From positions 186,001 through 250,000 of the forward strand of contig JAXMOA010000007.1 of the NCBI GenBank assembly GCA_034670145.1: 64,000 nucleotides of DNA, in the 5' to 3' direction. Of this stretch, positions 1 through 9,216 are shown in pieces. Each line of letters starts with the position of its first letter. Positions within the stretch are counted from its first letter, which is position 1. Origin of the DNA: HXMU1420-2 sp034670145 (GTDB lineage Bacteria > Pseudomonadota > Alphaproteobacteria > Rhodobacterales > Rhodobacteraceae). The position numbers were made by a program, and so were the translations under genes. Under the pieces are notes generated by a model that was not told the DNA's origin, ran no database searches, and saw only the letters and a program-made list of their open reading frames with translations.

Positions 1-18
1 CAGACCTGTTGGTTTCAC

Positions 19-672
19 TCATGACGCGTCAAACATCCCGGCCACTTTGGCGGCCATGGCCTGGCCCAGAGTCGCATGGGCCTCGACGGTCAGATGGATG
101 CCGTCAACCGGGTCAACGCCGACCACGTCACCCGCATTCAAGAACTCTGCGCCAAGCCGGGCGGCGACGCTTTCGTAATAGGCGGCCAGCGCGTGAGACT
201 TTTCCGCGCCGCCTGCGAATATCTCTGCGAGAAAGCCGGTCTCGGTGATAGGAACGGGTGCAACCAGCAATGCCTTTGGCGCAGTCATGTCAGGGCCGGA
301 AATGGATCCGGCGATGACTTGCAAGGATTGCTCGACCGAAGTGGCAATATCCATGGCCGGCACGCTATAGCGCATCTTCAGATCGTTGGTTCCAAGCATG
401 ACAATCACCAGGTCCAATGGCCGGTGCGAATCCAACAGAGCTGGCAGAACGCGCACGCCGTTTTTGTGGGCTCCTTCGACAGGATCGTCATGTACGGTTG
501 TCCGGCTGGGCAACCCTTCTTCGATCACATGCCAATCCGGACCCAGCGCGTTCGCCATTTGACCGGGCCAGCGCTGAGTGCGGTCGAACCGGCGGATATC
601 CTTTGGAAAACGCAGGGCCATTGTCCCATGCGTGTTGGAATCGCCAAAACACATCACGTTGCGTTGGGTCAT
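19..672 (-). CDS. SGNH/GDSL-family hydrolase (arylesterase-like)
   Basis: A 217-residue esterase/lipase-type hydrolase. The four SGNH blocks are visible: GDSN near residue 10 (nucleophile Ser), a Gly in the second block, GTND near residue 95, and DGIHLT near residue 193 carrying the catalytic Asp-His pair. No signal peptide is seen, so it is probably cytoplasmic. The ATG is preceded by AGGAGG at good spacing. It is divergent from the cyclase-family gene at 945. The family hydrolyses carboxylic or acetyl esters; the actual substrate cannot be told from sequence. Confidence 0.88.
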   Translation of the reverse strand: MTQRNVMCFGDSNTHGTMALRFPKDIRRFDRTQRWPGQMANALGPDWHVIEEGLPSRTTVHDDPVEGAHKNGVRVLPALLDSHRPLDLVIVMLGTNDLKMRYSVPAMDIATSVEQSLQVIAGSISGPDMTAPKALLVAPVPITETGFLAEIFAGGAEKSHALAAYYESVAARLGAEFLNAGDVVGVDPVDGIHLTVEAHATLGQAMAAKVAGMFDAS

Positions 673-891
673 GATTATCCTCCTGCATCGTTCGGAAACC
701 TCTGCGCATAGCGCGATCAGGTCAAGGCGTGCGTTCAGTTCGTTTATCAGTTCGAAGGAAATCGACCAATGTGAATTGAGCGGCAGGAAGGCTCATTTCT
801 GACATCTCAAGTGTTCAGGCGTGCCGTGGGGTTCTTTGCTGTTTTCCTTTTAGTGTTAGGTGCCAGAGAGGGAATCGTTCTACCCTCTTGG

Positions 892-927
892 TTGTACGTC
901 TTTGAGGGTAACTTCAAAGCCGTACAA
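892..927 (+). promoter_or_regulatory. 13-bp leader hairpin just upstream of the cyclase-family ribosome binding site
   Basis: The left arm 892-905 and right arm 914-927 pair over 13 of 14 positions (TTGTACG with CGTACAA, CTTTGA with TCAAAG, one mismatch at 899/920) around an 8-nt loop. The structure ends about 5 nt before the GGGAGGAG ribosome binding site of the gene starting at 945. No T-run follows, so it does not look like a terminator. It may be an operator or a translational control hairpin (inference). Confidence 0.5.
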
Positions 928-944
928 ATTTGGGAGGAGAAAAT

Positions 945-1892
945 ATGTTTTATCGTATGTTCGCAGGCATGACCTGTGCGCTTGGAATTTGTGCGGGTGC
1001 CGCTATGGCACAGGATTGTGCGCCATCGAAATGGGGTGCAGAGGATGAGATCGGCTCGGCGAACCTGATTTCACCAGAACGGACGCTGGCCGCTGCGTCC
1101 TTGATCAAGCAAGGCAAATCCATGCCGCTAGGGATTGTCATTGACAGCAATACTCCGGCATTTCCGCCCCGTTCGTTGAGCTTGCAAGTTGTTCAACCCG
1201 GACAGGCGGGGGGCACCAAGCTGGATGGGTTCGGGTATCCCGGCAACTACAATGACGATCTGCTACAAACCTGGGTTGGGATCGGAAGCCAGATTGATGG
1301 TCTGGGGCACCTTGGGGAGAAGGGGCTTTACTATAACTGTCTGGACGAGGCTGAAATCTCTCAGATCACAGGTTTGACCAAGCTCGGCGTGCATAATGTT
1401 CCGCCACTGGTGGCGCGGGCCGTGATCATCGACATGGCCAAGCATATGGGCAAGGACTTCCTGGCTGCGGGCGACCACTTTGGTGAAGATGAAATCAAGG
1501 CAGCAGCCGAGGCCCAGGGCGTGACCTTTGGCGAGGGCGACATTGTTCTGTTTCACACCGGTTGGACCGAGAACATGTTGGAATCCGATCCAACCGCCTG
1601 GGTTTCGGGTGAGCCTGGGATCAACGTGTCCGGTTCACGCTATTTGGCATCGCAGAATGTGATGGCTGTGGGGGCTGACACCTGGGGAATCGAACCTGTG
1701 CCAGCTGCGGAAGGCGACGGTGTCTTTTATGGTCACGTCGTTTTGCTGCAACAAAACGGGATCTATATTCTGGAGACCATGAACACCGGACCTATCCTGC
1801 GGGATGGGGTCAATGAGTTCATGTTCGTTCTGGGACAGGCGCGGATTCGCGGAACTGTTCAGATGATTATCAACCCTGTCGCCTTGTATTGA
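945..1892 (+). CDS. exported cyclase-family hydrolase (kynurenine formamidase/isatin hydrolase-like)
   Basis: The product has 315 residues. Residues 1-23 form a signal peptide ending in AMA-QD, so it is probably periplasmic. The body matches the cyclase/amidohydrolase-like superfamily (metal-dependent, hydrolyses amides or lactones such as N-formylkynurenine or isatin). The metal motif is the variant GSQIDGLGH rather than the classic HxGTHxDxPxH, and VGADTWGIEP is typical of the longer subgroup. The ATG at 945 is chosen over an in-frame TTG at 930 because GGGAGGAG lies at 932-939. A strong terminator follows. The substrate is unknown. Confidence 0.83.
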   Translation: MFYRMFAGMTCALGICAGAAMAQDCAPSKWGAEDEIGSANLISPERTLAAASLIKQGKSMPLGIVIDSNTPAFPPRSLSLQVVQPGQAGGTKLDGFGYPGNYNDDLLQTWVGIGSQIDGLGHLGEKGLYYNCLDEAEISQITGLTKLGVHNVPPLVARAVIIDMAKHMGKDFLAAGDHFGEDEIKAAAEAQGVTFGEGDIVLFHTGWTENMLESDPTAWVSGEPGINVSGSRYLASQNVMAVGADTWGIEPVPAAEGDGVFYGHVVLLQQNGIYILETMNTGPILRDGVNEFMFVLGQARIRGTVQMIINPVALY

Positions 1893-1924
1893 TCAGGTTT
1901 CGGATCGTACACGATCCGACCAAC

Positions 1925-1953
1925 GCAAGGGGGCGCTAAAAGCGCCCCCTTGC
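1925..1953 (+). terminator. rho-independent terminator
   Basis: A perfect 13-bp stem (1925-1937 with 1941-1953) closes a 3-nt AAA loop, followed by TTGTT. It lies 32 nt after the cyclase-family stop and also sits downstream of dapA on the other strand, so it may serve both. Confidence 0.85.
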
Positions 1954-2004
1954 TTGTTCCGATAGATCTTTGAGCCGATCAATTTGCTGTGGCGGGATGA
2001 GTGT

Positions 2005-2877
2005 TCAGATCAACCCTGCATGTGCCATGGCTGCATCAATCTGTGCTTTGGTGCTGTCCAGAAGGCCGGTCAGCGGCAGCCGCACTTCGGGGCTGCAAAG
2101 GCCCAGTTTGGACAGGCCGTATTTCGCACCTGCCAGTCCGGGTTCAACAAAGATCGCGTCGTGCAATGGCATGAGCTTGTCCTGATACTCCAGCCCTGTT
2201 GCGAAATCGCCCGCCAGTGTCGCGGCCTGGAATTCAGCGCAGAGTTTCGGAGCAACATTGGCCGTCACTGAAATACAGCCAACTCCGCCATGAGCGTTGA
2301 AGCCCAGAGCCGATGCGTCTTCGCCCGAGAGTTGGATGAAGTCCGCGCCGCAAGTGGCGCGTTGCAGGCTGACGCGGCTGACATCTGCCGTTGCATCCTT
2401 GACGCCAGCGATTTGTGGCAATTTCGCCAGTTCGCCCATGGTCTCAGGGCTCATGTCAATCACCGAGCGGGGCGGAATATTGTAGATGATGATTGGCAGC
2501 TTGGTGCAATCGTTGACGGCGGTGAAATGCCCGATCAGGCCACGCTGTGTCGGCTTGTTGTAATAGGGTGTGACAACCAGCACGCCATCGGCCCCGACCT
2601 TTTCGGCGAATTGGACAAAGCGGATAGCCTCGACGGTGTTATTCGAACCCGCGCCAGCCAATACAGGGACACGCCCGGCTGCGGCCTGAACAACGGTTTC
2701 AACCACTGTTTCATGCTCTTCATGGGTGAGCGTGGGGCTTTCACCGGTTGTACCAACCGGCACCAGACCGGTCGAGCCTTGTTCGATATGCCATTCGACC
2801 AGGTGTTTGAGCGCATCGAGATCCAGCTGGCCGTTTTTAAACGGTGTCACGAGGGCTGGCATAGAACCTCTGAACAT
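2005..2877 (-). CDS. dapA: 4-hydroxy-tetrahydrodipicolinate synthase
   Basis: This enzyme condenses pyruvate with aspartate semialdehyde, the first committed step to lysine and meso-diaminopimelate. The 290 residues match the family length. Visible landmarks are GTTGES (residues 42-47, pyruvate binding), Tyr132 in YNIP and the Schiff-base Lys160 in GVKDAT. The open frame runs upstream to 3000, but the start at 2877 is chosen because AGGAG precedes it and MFRGSMPALVTPF is the usual N-terminus. It is divergent from the lytic transglycosylase at 3009; linking DAP synthesis with wall turnover is a common alphaproteobacterial pairing. Confidence 0.96.
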   Translation of the reverse strand: MFRGSMPALVTPFKNGQLDLDALKHLVEWHIEQGSTGLVPVGTTGESPTLTHEEHETVVETVVQAAAGRVPVLAGAGSNNTVEAIRFVQFAEKVGADGVLVVTPYYNKPTQRGLIGHFTAVNDCTKLPIIIYNIPPRSVIDMSPETMGELAKLPQIAGVKDATADVSRVSLQRATCGADFIQLSGEDASALGFNAHGGVGCISVTANVAPKLCAEFQAATLAGDFATGLEYQDKLMPLHDAIFVEPGLAGAKYGLSKLGLCSPEVRLPLTGLLDSTKAQIDAAMAHAGLI

Positions 2878-3008
2878 TGTCACGCTCCTTTTTTGGTGCC
2901 TCGCGGGTTTGTGCCGGTTCTGGTCAACCGCGAGATTGTGAATTGATTGCGGCGCATTGGCCATTATCGTCCTTGCCTCTAGCCTCGGTTGCCCCAACAT
3001 TGCAAGTC

Positions 3009-4967
3009 ATGACGCGCATTCTCGTTCTGTTGCTCTTGTTTGTTTTCTCTACGACCCAGCCCGCTTTGGCGGATAAAGCGGGGCGTATGGCCGAGGCTGT
3101 CTTGAAAATGCGCGGCAGTGCCTGGGACGATGCAGCCGCATTGGTGCGTGACGATGGCCCTGTGGCGCAGGACATTGTTGAATGGCATTGGCTGCGGGCT
3201 GGGCTGGGCGATTATGAACGGGTCTCTTCTTTTCTGGAGCGGCGCCCGGACTGGCCCGGGCTCAAATGGTTGCGGCGCAAAAACGAACATACCCTGGACA
3301 AAGCGACGCCACAGCAGGTGCTCGCGTTTTTCGCAGAAGAGCAGCCGCAAACCGCTGAGGGTGTGCTGAGCTATGCAAGGGCGTTGATCGCAACCGGTGA
3401 AGTTGGCGATGCAGAGGCGAGCCTGGTGATTGCCTGGCGCAGCATGCCGATGGGCAGCAAGGTTCAGGCTGAGTTTTTGAAACGCCATGCCAAACTGGTA
3501 ACGCCCCACAATAACGCCCGCCTGGATCGGTTGTTGTGGGACCGTCACCACAGTAGCGCGGGGCGCATGTTGCCATTGGTCGATGAGGGGCATCGCGCAT
3601 TGGCCGAAGCACGTTTGGCTTTGCAGAAGCTGGATGGCGGAGTGGACGCCAAAATTGCCAAAGTGCCCGAAGAGTTATTGGACTCTGCTGGCCTCGCGCA
3701 CGACCGATTCGAATGGCGTATGCGCAAGGACCGCCGAGAAGATGCCAAGACTCTGCTGCTGGAGCGCAGTCAAAGCGCAGAGTTCTTGGGCGAAGCAGAC
3801 AAATGGGCCCGTCGCCGGCGGGATCTGGCCCGTCACGAAATGCGTTCGGGTGATCCGGCGCGGGCGTATCTTATTGCCTCTCGCCATTATCTGGTGGACG
3901 GTTCCAGCTTTGCTGATCTGGAATGGCTGTCGGGCTATCTGGCTCTGCGATATCTGGGTAATCCAGCTGCCGCTTTGCAGCATTTCCAGCGTTTCGATGG
4001 TGCAGTGTTCACGCCGATCTCCAAAGGGCGTGCGGGGTATTGGCTGGGTCAGGCGCATGCTGCCCTTGGGCAAAAGGCCGAGGCAAAGGCCGCCTATGCC
4101 ATGGGGGCGAAATACCAGACGTCATTCTATGGGTTGCTTGCCGCCGAAGAGGGTGGACTGCCGTTTGATCCGGCATTGACCAACCCACCGGCCTTGCCGC
4201 CCTGGCGCGACGCCCCATTTCTGCAATCTTCGGTTTTTGAGGCGGGTTTGCTTTTGCTGGCCGCTGGGGATCTGACTTTGGCCGAGCGGTTTCTGACCCA
4301 TCTGGCCGAATCGCTGCCTCCTGAACAGATTTCACAACTGGGCGTGATGGCAATGGAAATGAACCATGCCCATCTGGCTGTCATGATCGGGAAACGCGCC
4401 GCTCAACAGGGATTGATTGTGGTCGAGCCCTACTATGCCCTGCACCCGGTTGGCCAAATGCAATTGCCAATGGCGCCCGAAATGAACCTGGCCATTGCCC
4501 GTCGCGAAAGCGAGTTTGATCCGGTTGTGGTCAGCGGTGCCGGTGCGCGTGGTTTGATGCAGGTTATGCCTGCCACGGCCAAGACGGTCGCGAGCGATTT
4601 GGGCATCTTGTCTCAACACACGACAGACCGATTGCTGACCGAATGGCGCTACAACGCCAAGCTGGGCGCAAATTATCTGGCTGGGTTGGCGGGCCGCTTT
4701 GATGGAAACGTGGTGATGATGGCCGCAGGCTACAACGCCGGGCCACGCCGTCCGATCCGCTGGATGGAAACCTACGGGGACCCACGTACAGGCGCGGTCA
4801 GTATCGTTGATTGGGTCGAGCACATCCCCTTCAACGAGACCCGGAACTACGTCATGCGCGTCACCGAAAGCCTGCCGGTCTATCGCGCGCGCCTGGGTAA
4901 ACCGGCGCTGCCAATCCCATTTTCGCAGGAACTGACCGGGTCAACTCTGCGCGCGTTCGCGCCATAG
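3009..4967 (+). CDS. soluble lytic murein transglycosylase (Slt family)
   Basis: A 652-residue periplasmic enzyme that cleaves the MurNAc-GlcNAc bond with formation of 1,6-anhydro-MurNAc. Residues 1-21 are a signal peptide ending ALA-D. A long alpha-helical region (about 22-480) is followed by the SLT domain from about residue 490, with RRESEFDP (catalytic Glu500), GARGLMQVMPATA and AAGYNAGP. The ATG at 3009 is chosen from the signal peptide. The 3' end overlaps the convergent DMT gene by 27 bp. Confidence 0.93.
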   Translation: MTRILVLLLLFVFSTTQPALADKAGRMAEAVLKMRGSAWDDAAALVRDDGPVAQDIVEWHWLRAGLGDYERVSSFLERRPDWPGLKWLRRKNEHTLDKATPQQVLAFFAEEQPQTAEGVLSYARALIATGEVGDAEASLVIAWRSMPMGSKVQAEFLKRHAKLVTPHNNARLDRLLWDRHHSSAGRMLPLVDEGHRALAEARLALQKLDGGVDAKIAKVPEELLDSAGLAHDRFEWRMRKDRREDAKTLLLERSQSAEFLGEADKWARRRRDLARHEMRSGDPARAYLIASRHYLVDGSSFADLEWLSGYLALRYLGNPAAALQHFQRFDGAVFTPISKGRAGYWLGQAHAALGQKAEAKAAYAMGAKYQTSFYGLLAAEEGGLPFDPALTNPPALPPWRDAPFLQSSVFEAGLLLLAAGDLTLAERFLTHLAESLPPEQISQLGVMAMEMNHAHLAVMIGKRAAQQGLIVVEPYYALHPVGQMQLPMAPEMNLAIARRESEFDPVVVSGAGARGLMQVMPATAKTVASDLGILSQHTTDRLLTEWRYNAKLGANYLAGLAGRFDGNVVMMAAGYNAGPRRPIRWMETYGDPRTGAVSIVDWVEHIPFNETRNYVMRVTESLPVYRARLGKPALPIPFSQELTGSTLRAFAP

Positions 4968-5810
4968 GGTAAACAGCCCCGCGCTGACGATCAGGGCCGC
5001 GCCGATGACGACATTCTGTCTCAGCACCTCGTCAAAGACGAACAGACCGACAAGCGACGCGAAAACCAGTTGGAAATAGGCAAAGGGCTGTACCGCGCTG
5101 GCCTCGGCGACTTCATAACATTTGATCAGCAGAAAATGTCCGCCTGCGCCTGTCAAACACAGCATGGCCATCCAGATGTAATCGGTCGATGTCATTGGTT
5201 CCCAGAACCACATACCGACCAGGGTCATCATCACAGCACCTGTAGTGCCCGTATAGAAAAAGCTCGTATTCGCGTCGTCCTGACGGGCCACATAGCGTGT
5301 CGTCAAACCATATAGCGCGAACATCAGAGCAGAGATCAGCGGGATAATCGCAGCCGGGTCAAACACGCCGGCGCTGGGCTGCAAAATGATAATCACACCC
5401 ACAAAGCCCGCGCCAATTGCGACCCACCGTCGCCAGCCAACCCGCTCGCCCAGGACGGGACCGGAAAGTGCGGCGATCAGCAGCGGGTAGCAGGCAAAAA
5501 CCGCATGGCTTTCCACCAGTCCCAACAGGGTAAAACCATAGACTGCGATGCAGATTTCGGCTGCCAGCAGCAAACCACGAAAGATTTGCAGGCCGGGTTG
5601 CCGGGTTCGCGCAGCCTTGCGCAGACCACCGGCGCGCCGACCTGCCAGCAAAATGACAAACCCGGCAAAAAACCAATAGCGGATCATGACAACGACCCAG
5701 GTGTTGTAGTGTTCCGCCAGATGCCGCGAGATTCCGTCCTGGGCCGAAAACACAAGGGTCGTCACCATCATGAGGGCGACCCCAAGGGGTACATTGTTGC
5801 GTTGTGTCAC
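4941..5810 (-). CDS. DMT-superfamily transporter (EamA domains)
   Basis: A 289-residue inner-membrane protein with about ten hydrophobic segments arranged as two EamA repeats, the drug/metabolite exporter fold. The upstream open frame lies inside mnmD; the start is a GTG at 5810-5808 that overlaps the mnmD stop as GTGA, giving an N-terminus VTQRNNVPLG followed by the first membrane span. It is therefore translationally coupled to mnmD. The substrate is not predictable. Confidence 0.87.
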   Translation of the reverse strand: MTQRNNVPLGVALMMVTTLVFSAQDGISRHLAEHYNTWVVVMIRYWFFAGFVILLAGRRAGGLRKAARTRQPGLQIFRGLLLAAEICIAVYGFTLLGLVESHAVFACYPLLIAALSGPVLGERVGWRRWVAIGAGFVGVIIILQPSAGVFDPAAIIPLISALMFALYGLTTRYVARQDDANTSFFYTGTTGAVMMTLVGMWFWEPMTSTDYIWMAMLCLTGAGGHFLLIKCYEVAEASAVQPFAYFQLVFASLVGLFVFDEVLRQNVVIGAALIVSAGLFTLWRERAQS

Positions 5811-6472
5811 GTCAGTCTCGCTTGAACCATATGTCTCTTGCGGCCGAATCCGGGTACGCGCTCGACCGTGAAACCGGCCTCTTGCAGTGCGCGCCGGACG
5901 GCACCGGCTGCTGAATAGGTCGCCGCAGTGCCGCCCTTCTGTGTGTGACGGGCAACGGCATTCAGCAACTCTGGTTCCCATAGCTCGGGGTTCTTGGCCG
6001 GGGCAAACCCGTCCAGGAACCAGGCGTCGGCTGAACCGGGCCAATCCTTTACTGTCTGCCGGGCGTCGCCAATGATGACTTCCAAATCCAGTCTGCCGAT
6101 CTGGATTTGCTCCTGCCCCCATTGTTCGATCAAGGCCTCTGCCAAGGTTCTGACCTGCGGAAAAACAGAGAGGGCCCGCGCCATATCCAAACGTTCCATC
6201 GGAAAGGCCTCAAAACTTGTGAAACGCACGCGGCCCGGATCACCGCATTGCTCCAATGCCTGCGCGACGGCCAAGGCATTCAGACCTGTCCCAAATCCCA
6301 GCTCTGCAATATGAAACCCGTCCTTGAACCGGTCAGGCAATCCGTTCCCGGCCAGGAACACGTGATGTGTTTCGGCCAGCCCGTCATCCAGGCTGAAGTA
6401 AGGATCATCAAACCGGGTCGAAACCGGCACATCCCCGGTCCGCCAGATCAAGTCTGCCCGCTGGCCCTCCAT
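5807..6472 (-). CDS. mnmD: tRNA 5-methylaminomethyl-2-thiouridine methyltransferase domain, stand-alone
   Basis: A 221-residue SAM-dependent methyltransferase matching the N-terminal half of E. coli MnmC: WRTGDVPVSTRFDDPYFS at the start, the SAM motif ELGFGTGLNAL near residue 55 and WFLDGFAPAKNPELW near 170. It performs the last step of mnm5s2U34 wobble modification. The C-terminal FAD domain of MnmC is absent here; a FAD oxidoreductase is encoded 62 bp away on the opposite strand. The start at 6472 is chosen from homology. Confidence 0.9.
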   Translation of the reverse strand: MEGQRADLIWRTGDVPVSTRFDDPYFSLDDGLAETHHVFLAGNGLPDRFKDGFHIAELGFGTGLNALAVAQALEQCGDPGRVRFTSFEAFPMERLDMARALSVFPQVRTLAEALIEQWGQEQIQIGRLDLEVIIGDARQTVKDWPGSADAWFLDGFAPAKNPELWEPELLNAVARHTQKGGTAATYSAAGAVRRALQEAGFTVERVPGFGRKRHMVQARLT

Positions 6473-6534
6473 GCAATCGTCCCGTATTGATCTGATGATT
6501 GGCGTGACATTGGGCAAAGAGGGCGCATTTGGCA

Positions 6535-7566
6535 ATGGTCGATGTAACAGTGCGTGGGGCGGGGATTTTCGGCCTGTCGATTGCCTGGTCCTGTTTGCGC
6601 AGGGGGGCACGAGTTCGCATCATTGATCCCCATGGTGCAGGTGCCGGGGCCAGCGGAGGTTTGTTGGGCGCTCTGGCTCCGCATGTGCCCGAAAACTGGA
6701 ACGAAAAGAAGGCGTTCCAGTTCGAAAGCCTGTTGATGGCCGAGTCGTTCTGGGCCGAGGTCGATCATGTGTCCGGGTGGTCATCTGGATATGGGCGCAC
6801 GGGGCGATTGCAACCCATATTGGACCAACGACAGTTGGAACAGGCCCGGGCCCGGGCGCAGACCGCTGCTACCCTTTGGCAGGGGCGCGCGGATTGGTCC
6901 GTTGTGGCCTCTCAGCCATTTGCATGTGCGCCGAATTCGCCCAGTGGCTGGTTGATTCACGATACGCTGACCGCCCGGCTTCACCCGGCACAGGCCTGCC
7001 GATCACTTGCTGGAGCGCTGGCGGCACGGGGGGTTCCGGTGCTGGCCGAGGCCGCGGACCAAGGCGCCGTCATACATGCCACTGGCACGGCGGATCTGGC
7101 ACAGATGAACGCTGCATTTGGCAAAACCGTCGGGCAGCCGATCAAAGGGCAGGCCGCTGTATTGGATTTTGACGCCAGAACGCAGCCACAGATTTTTGCC
7201 GACACGATTCATATCATTCCGCATGCGGACGGGACCACTGCGATCGGTTCCACAACGGAACGGGATTTTTCCGATGCGACGTCCACCGACGACCAGTTGG
7301 ATCGCCTGATCGAGGCCGCGCGTCGTGCCATGCCGCCTCTTGCGCAAGCACCGGTTCTGCACCGTTGGGCCGGGCTGCGGCCCCGTTCACGCAGCCGTGC
7401 GCCGATGCTGGGCCAACACCCTTTGCATCCCGGACAATATATCGCCAACGGTGGGTTCAAGATCGGATTTGGGATGGCGCCCAAAATCGCTGAATGCATG
7501 GCGGATCTGGTTCTGGATGGCGTCGATACGATTCCGGTTCCGTTTCGGCCCGAAGCGTCACTTTGA
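6535..7566 (+). CDS. FAD-dependent oxidoreductase (DAO family, possible MnmC2 counterpart)
   Basis: A 343-residue flavoprotein with an N-terminal dinucleotide fold (RGAGIFGLSIAW), GASGGLLGALAPH near residue 40 and a C-terminal GGFKIGFG that closes the FAD site. The glycine-oxidase/MnmC-type amine oxidase fold acts on secondary amines. Because it is divergent from mnmD, it may remove the carboxymethyl group of cmnm5U to supply the MnmD substrate (inference from position); it could equally be an ordinary amino-acid oxidase. The ATG at 6535 is preferred to the TTG at 6529. Confidence 0.8.
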   Translation: MVDVTVRGAGIFGLSIAWSCLRRGARVRIIDPHGAGAGASGGLLGALAPHVPENWNEKKAFQFESLLMAESFWAEVDHVSGWSSGYGRTGRLQPILDQRQLEQARARAQTAATLWQGRADWSVVASQPFACAPNSPSGWLIHDTLTARLHPAQACRSLAGALAARGVPVLAEAADQGAVIHATGTADLAQMNAAFGKTVGQPIKGQAAVLDFDARTQPQIFADTIHIIPHADGTTAIGSTTERDFSDATSTDDQLDRLIEAARRAMPPLAQAPVLHRWAGLRPRSRSRAPMLGQHPLHPGQYIANGGFKIGFGMAPKIAECMADLVLDGVDTIPVPFRPEASL

Positions 7567-7577
7567 CCTTGTGTTCC

Positions 7578-7610
7578 AGAGGCTTTAGAGACCGGAGACC
7601 GGCCTCTTTT
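7578..7610 (+). terminator. probable terminator after the FAD oxidoreductase
   Basis: AGAGGC at 7578-7583 pairs with GCCTCT at 7602-7607, followed by TTT; a CCGG-AGA-CCGG mini-hairpin lies in the loop. It is modest in strength and sits between two genes on the same strand. Confidence 0.4.
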
Positions 7611-7701
7611 CGGGCAACATCAAACTATAGTAGCGTCTGTCGACAAAACATTGGACCGATTGCGCACACCAAAGGTCCCAACTGCAAGAAAGGTCCATCC
7701 A

Positions 7702-9216
7702 ATGGCAAACCCTCTTTATGATACACTGTTTGGACGCCATGCAGGAAAAGACACACCCTTCCTGCATTTGCCCAACGGCACGACGCTGACCCATCAGGGC
7801 TTTCTGGAAATCGCGGCTGGCATTGCCAATGTCCTGACTGCAAACGGCCTTGTCCCGGGGGACCGCGTGGCTGTTCAGATTGAAAAGTCGCCCGAGGCGC
7901 TGGCCGTTTATGCCGCTTGCGCTCAGGCGGGGCTCGTCTTTCTGCCGCTGAACACCGCCTACACAGTCGAGGAACTGACCTACTTCATCGAAAACAGCGG
8001 CGCGTCCCTGGTCATTTGTGACGACCGCAAGGCCCCGGGCCTGTCCGCAATTGCCGAGTCGCTCGAAGCCAAACTTTTGACGCTGAACGGCGATGGGTCC
8101 GGTACGCTGATGGACAATGCCGCGCTCCAGCCGCGGGTGTTTGATACGGTTCATCGCGAGGAAGAGGATATTGCAGCCTTCCTTTACACTTCGGGTACGA
8201 CCGGGCGTTCAAAGGGGGCCATTCTCACTCAGAAAAACCTCCTGTCCAATGCGCAGGTCCTGCTCGAAGAATGGCGGTTCTCGGCAGAGGACGTGCTGCT
8301 GCATGCCTTGCCCATCTTTCATACCCACGGCCTGTTTGTTGCCACCAACATCATGTTGCTGGCCGGCGGCAGCATGATCTTTTTGCCGAAATTCGACACA
8401 GACACTGTGATAGACAGCCTTGCGAAGGCCACATCCATGATGGGTGTGCCGACGTTCTACACGCGTCTGTTGGATGACGCCCGGTTTGATCGCGCTTTGA
8501 CGGCTCATATGCGGCTCTTCATTTCAGGCTCGGCTCCGCTTTTGGCCGAGACTCACACCTCGTTCGAAGCGCGCACCGGTCACCGTATTCTGGAACGCTA
8601 TGGAATGACCGAAACCAATATGAATACCTCCAACCCCTTTGATGGCGAACGCCGTGCCGGGACTGTTGGGTTTCCCCTGCCTGGGGTCGAACTCAAGATC
8701 ACCGATGCGCAAACCGGTCAGACCCTGCCTCAGGGCGAAACTGGCCAGATCGAGGTGCGTGGTGACAACGTATTCAAAGGTTATTGGCAGATGCCCGAGA
8801 AAACGGCCGCAGAGCTGCGCGAGGATGGGTTTTTCATCACTGGCGATCTGGGGCGTATCGACAGTGATGGCTATGTGCACATTGTGGGACGAAACAAGGA
8901 TCTGATCATTTCCGGCGGGTACAATATCTATCCCAAAGAAATCGAGCTGGTTCTGGATGAACAGGCGGGCGTCAAGGAAAGCGCCGTGATCGGCGTTCCG
9001 CATCCGGATTTTGGCGAAACTGTTCTGGGTATTTTGGTGGCAGAAGCAGGCCAGAAACCCGATAGCGCGGCGATTATGTCAGCCGTTCAGGTCGCGCTGG
9101 CGCGTTTCAAACACCCCCGGAAGCTGATTTTCGTAGAAGAGCTGCCGCGCAATACCATGGGCAAAGTCCAGAAAAACGTATTGCGCGACACCTATAACGA
9201 TATGTTTTCGGCCTAA
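7702..9216 (+). CDS. matB: malonyl-CoA synthetase-like acyl-CoA ligase
   Basis: A 504-residue ANL-superfamily adenylating enzyme. The AMP-binding signature YTSGTTGRSKGA is near residue 160, YGMTETNMNT near 300, TGDLGRID near 385, and the C-terminal catalytic Lys lies in NTMGKVQKN. Length and the YGMTETNMNT block fit MatB, which makes malonyl-CoA from malonate, CoA and ATP. No malonyl-CoA decarboxylase or malonate transporter is adjacent, so the substrate is inferred. The ATG at 7702 follows AAAGG. The stop codon overlaps that of the convergent ThDP enzyme. Confidence 0.85.
   Translation: MANPLYDTLFGRHAGKDTPFLHLPNGTTLTHQGFLEIAAGIANVLTANGLVPGDRVAVQIEKSPEALAVYAACAQAGLVFLPLNTAYTVEELTYFIENSGASLVICDDRKAPGLSAIAESLEAKLLTLNGDGSGTLMDNAALQPRVFDTVHREEEDIAAFLYTSGTTGRSKGAILTQKNLLSNAQVLLEEWRFSAEDVLLHALPIFHTHGLFVATNIMLLAGGSMIFLPKFDTDTVIDSLAKATSMMGVPTFYTRLLDDARFDRALTAHMRLFISGSAPLLAETHTSFEARTGHRILERYGMTETNMNTSNPFDGERRAGTVGFPLPGVELKITDAQTGQTLPQGETGQIEVRGDNVFKGYWQMPEKTAAELREDGFFITGDLGRIDSDGYVHIVGRNKDLIISGGYNIYPKEIELVLDEQAGVKESAVIGVPHPDFGETVLGILVAEAGQKPDSAAIMSAVQVALARFKHPRKLIFVEELPRNTMGKVQKNVLRDTYNDMFSA

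Noticed and set aside
8..711. Plus-strand frames over the SGNH hydrolase
   Set aside because: Shadow frames; the minus strand has all SGNH motifs and an AGGAGG site.
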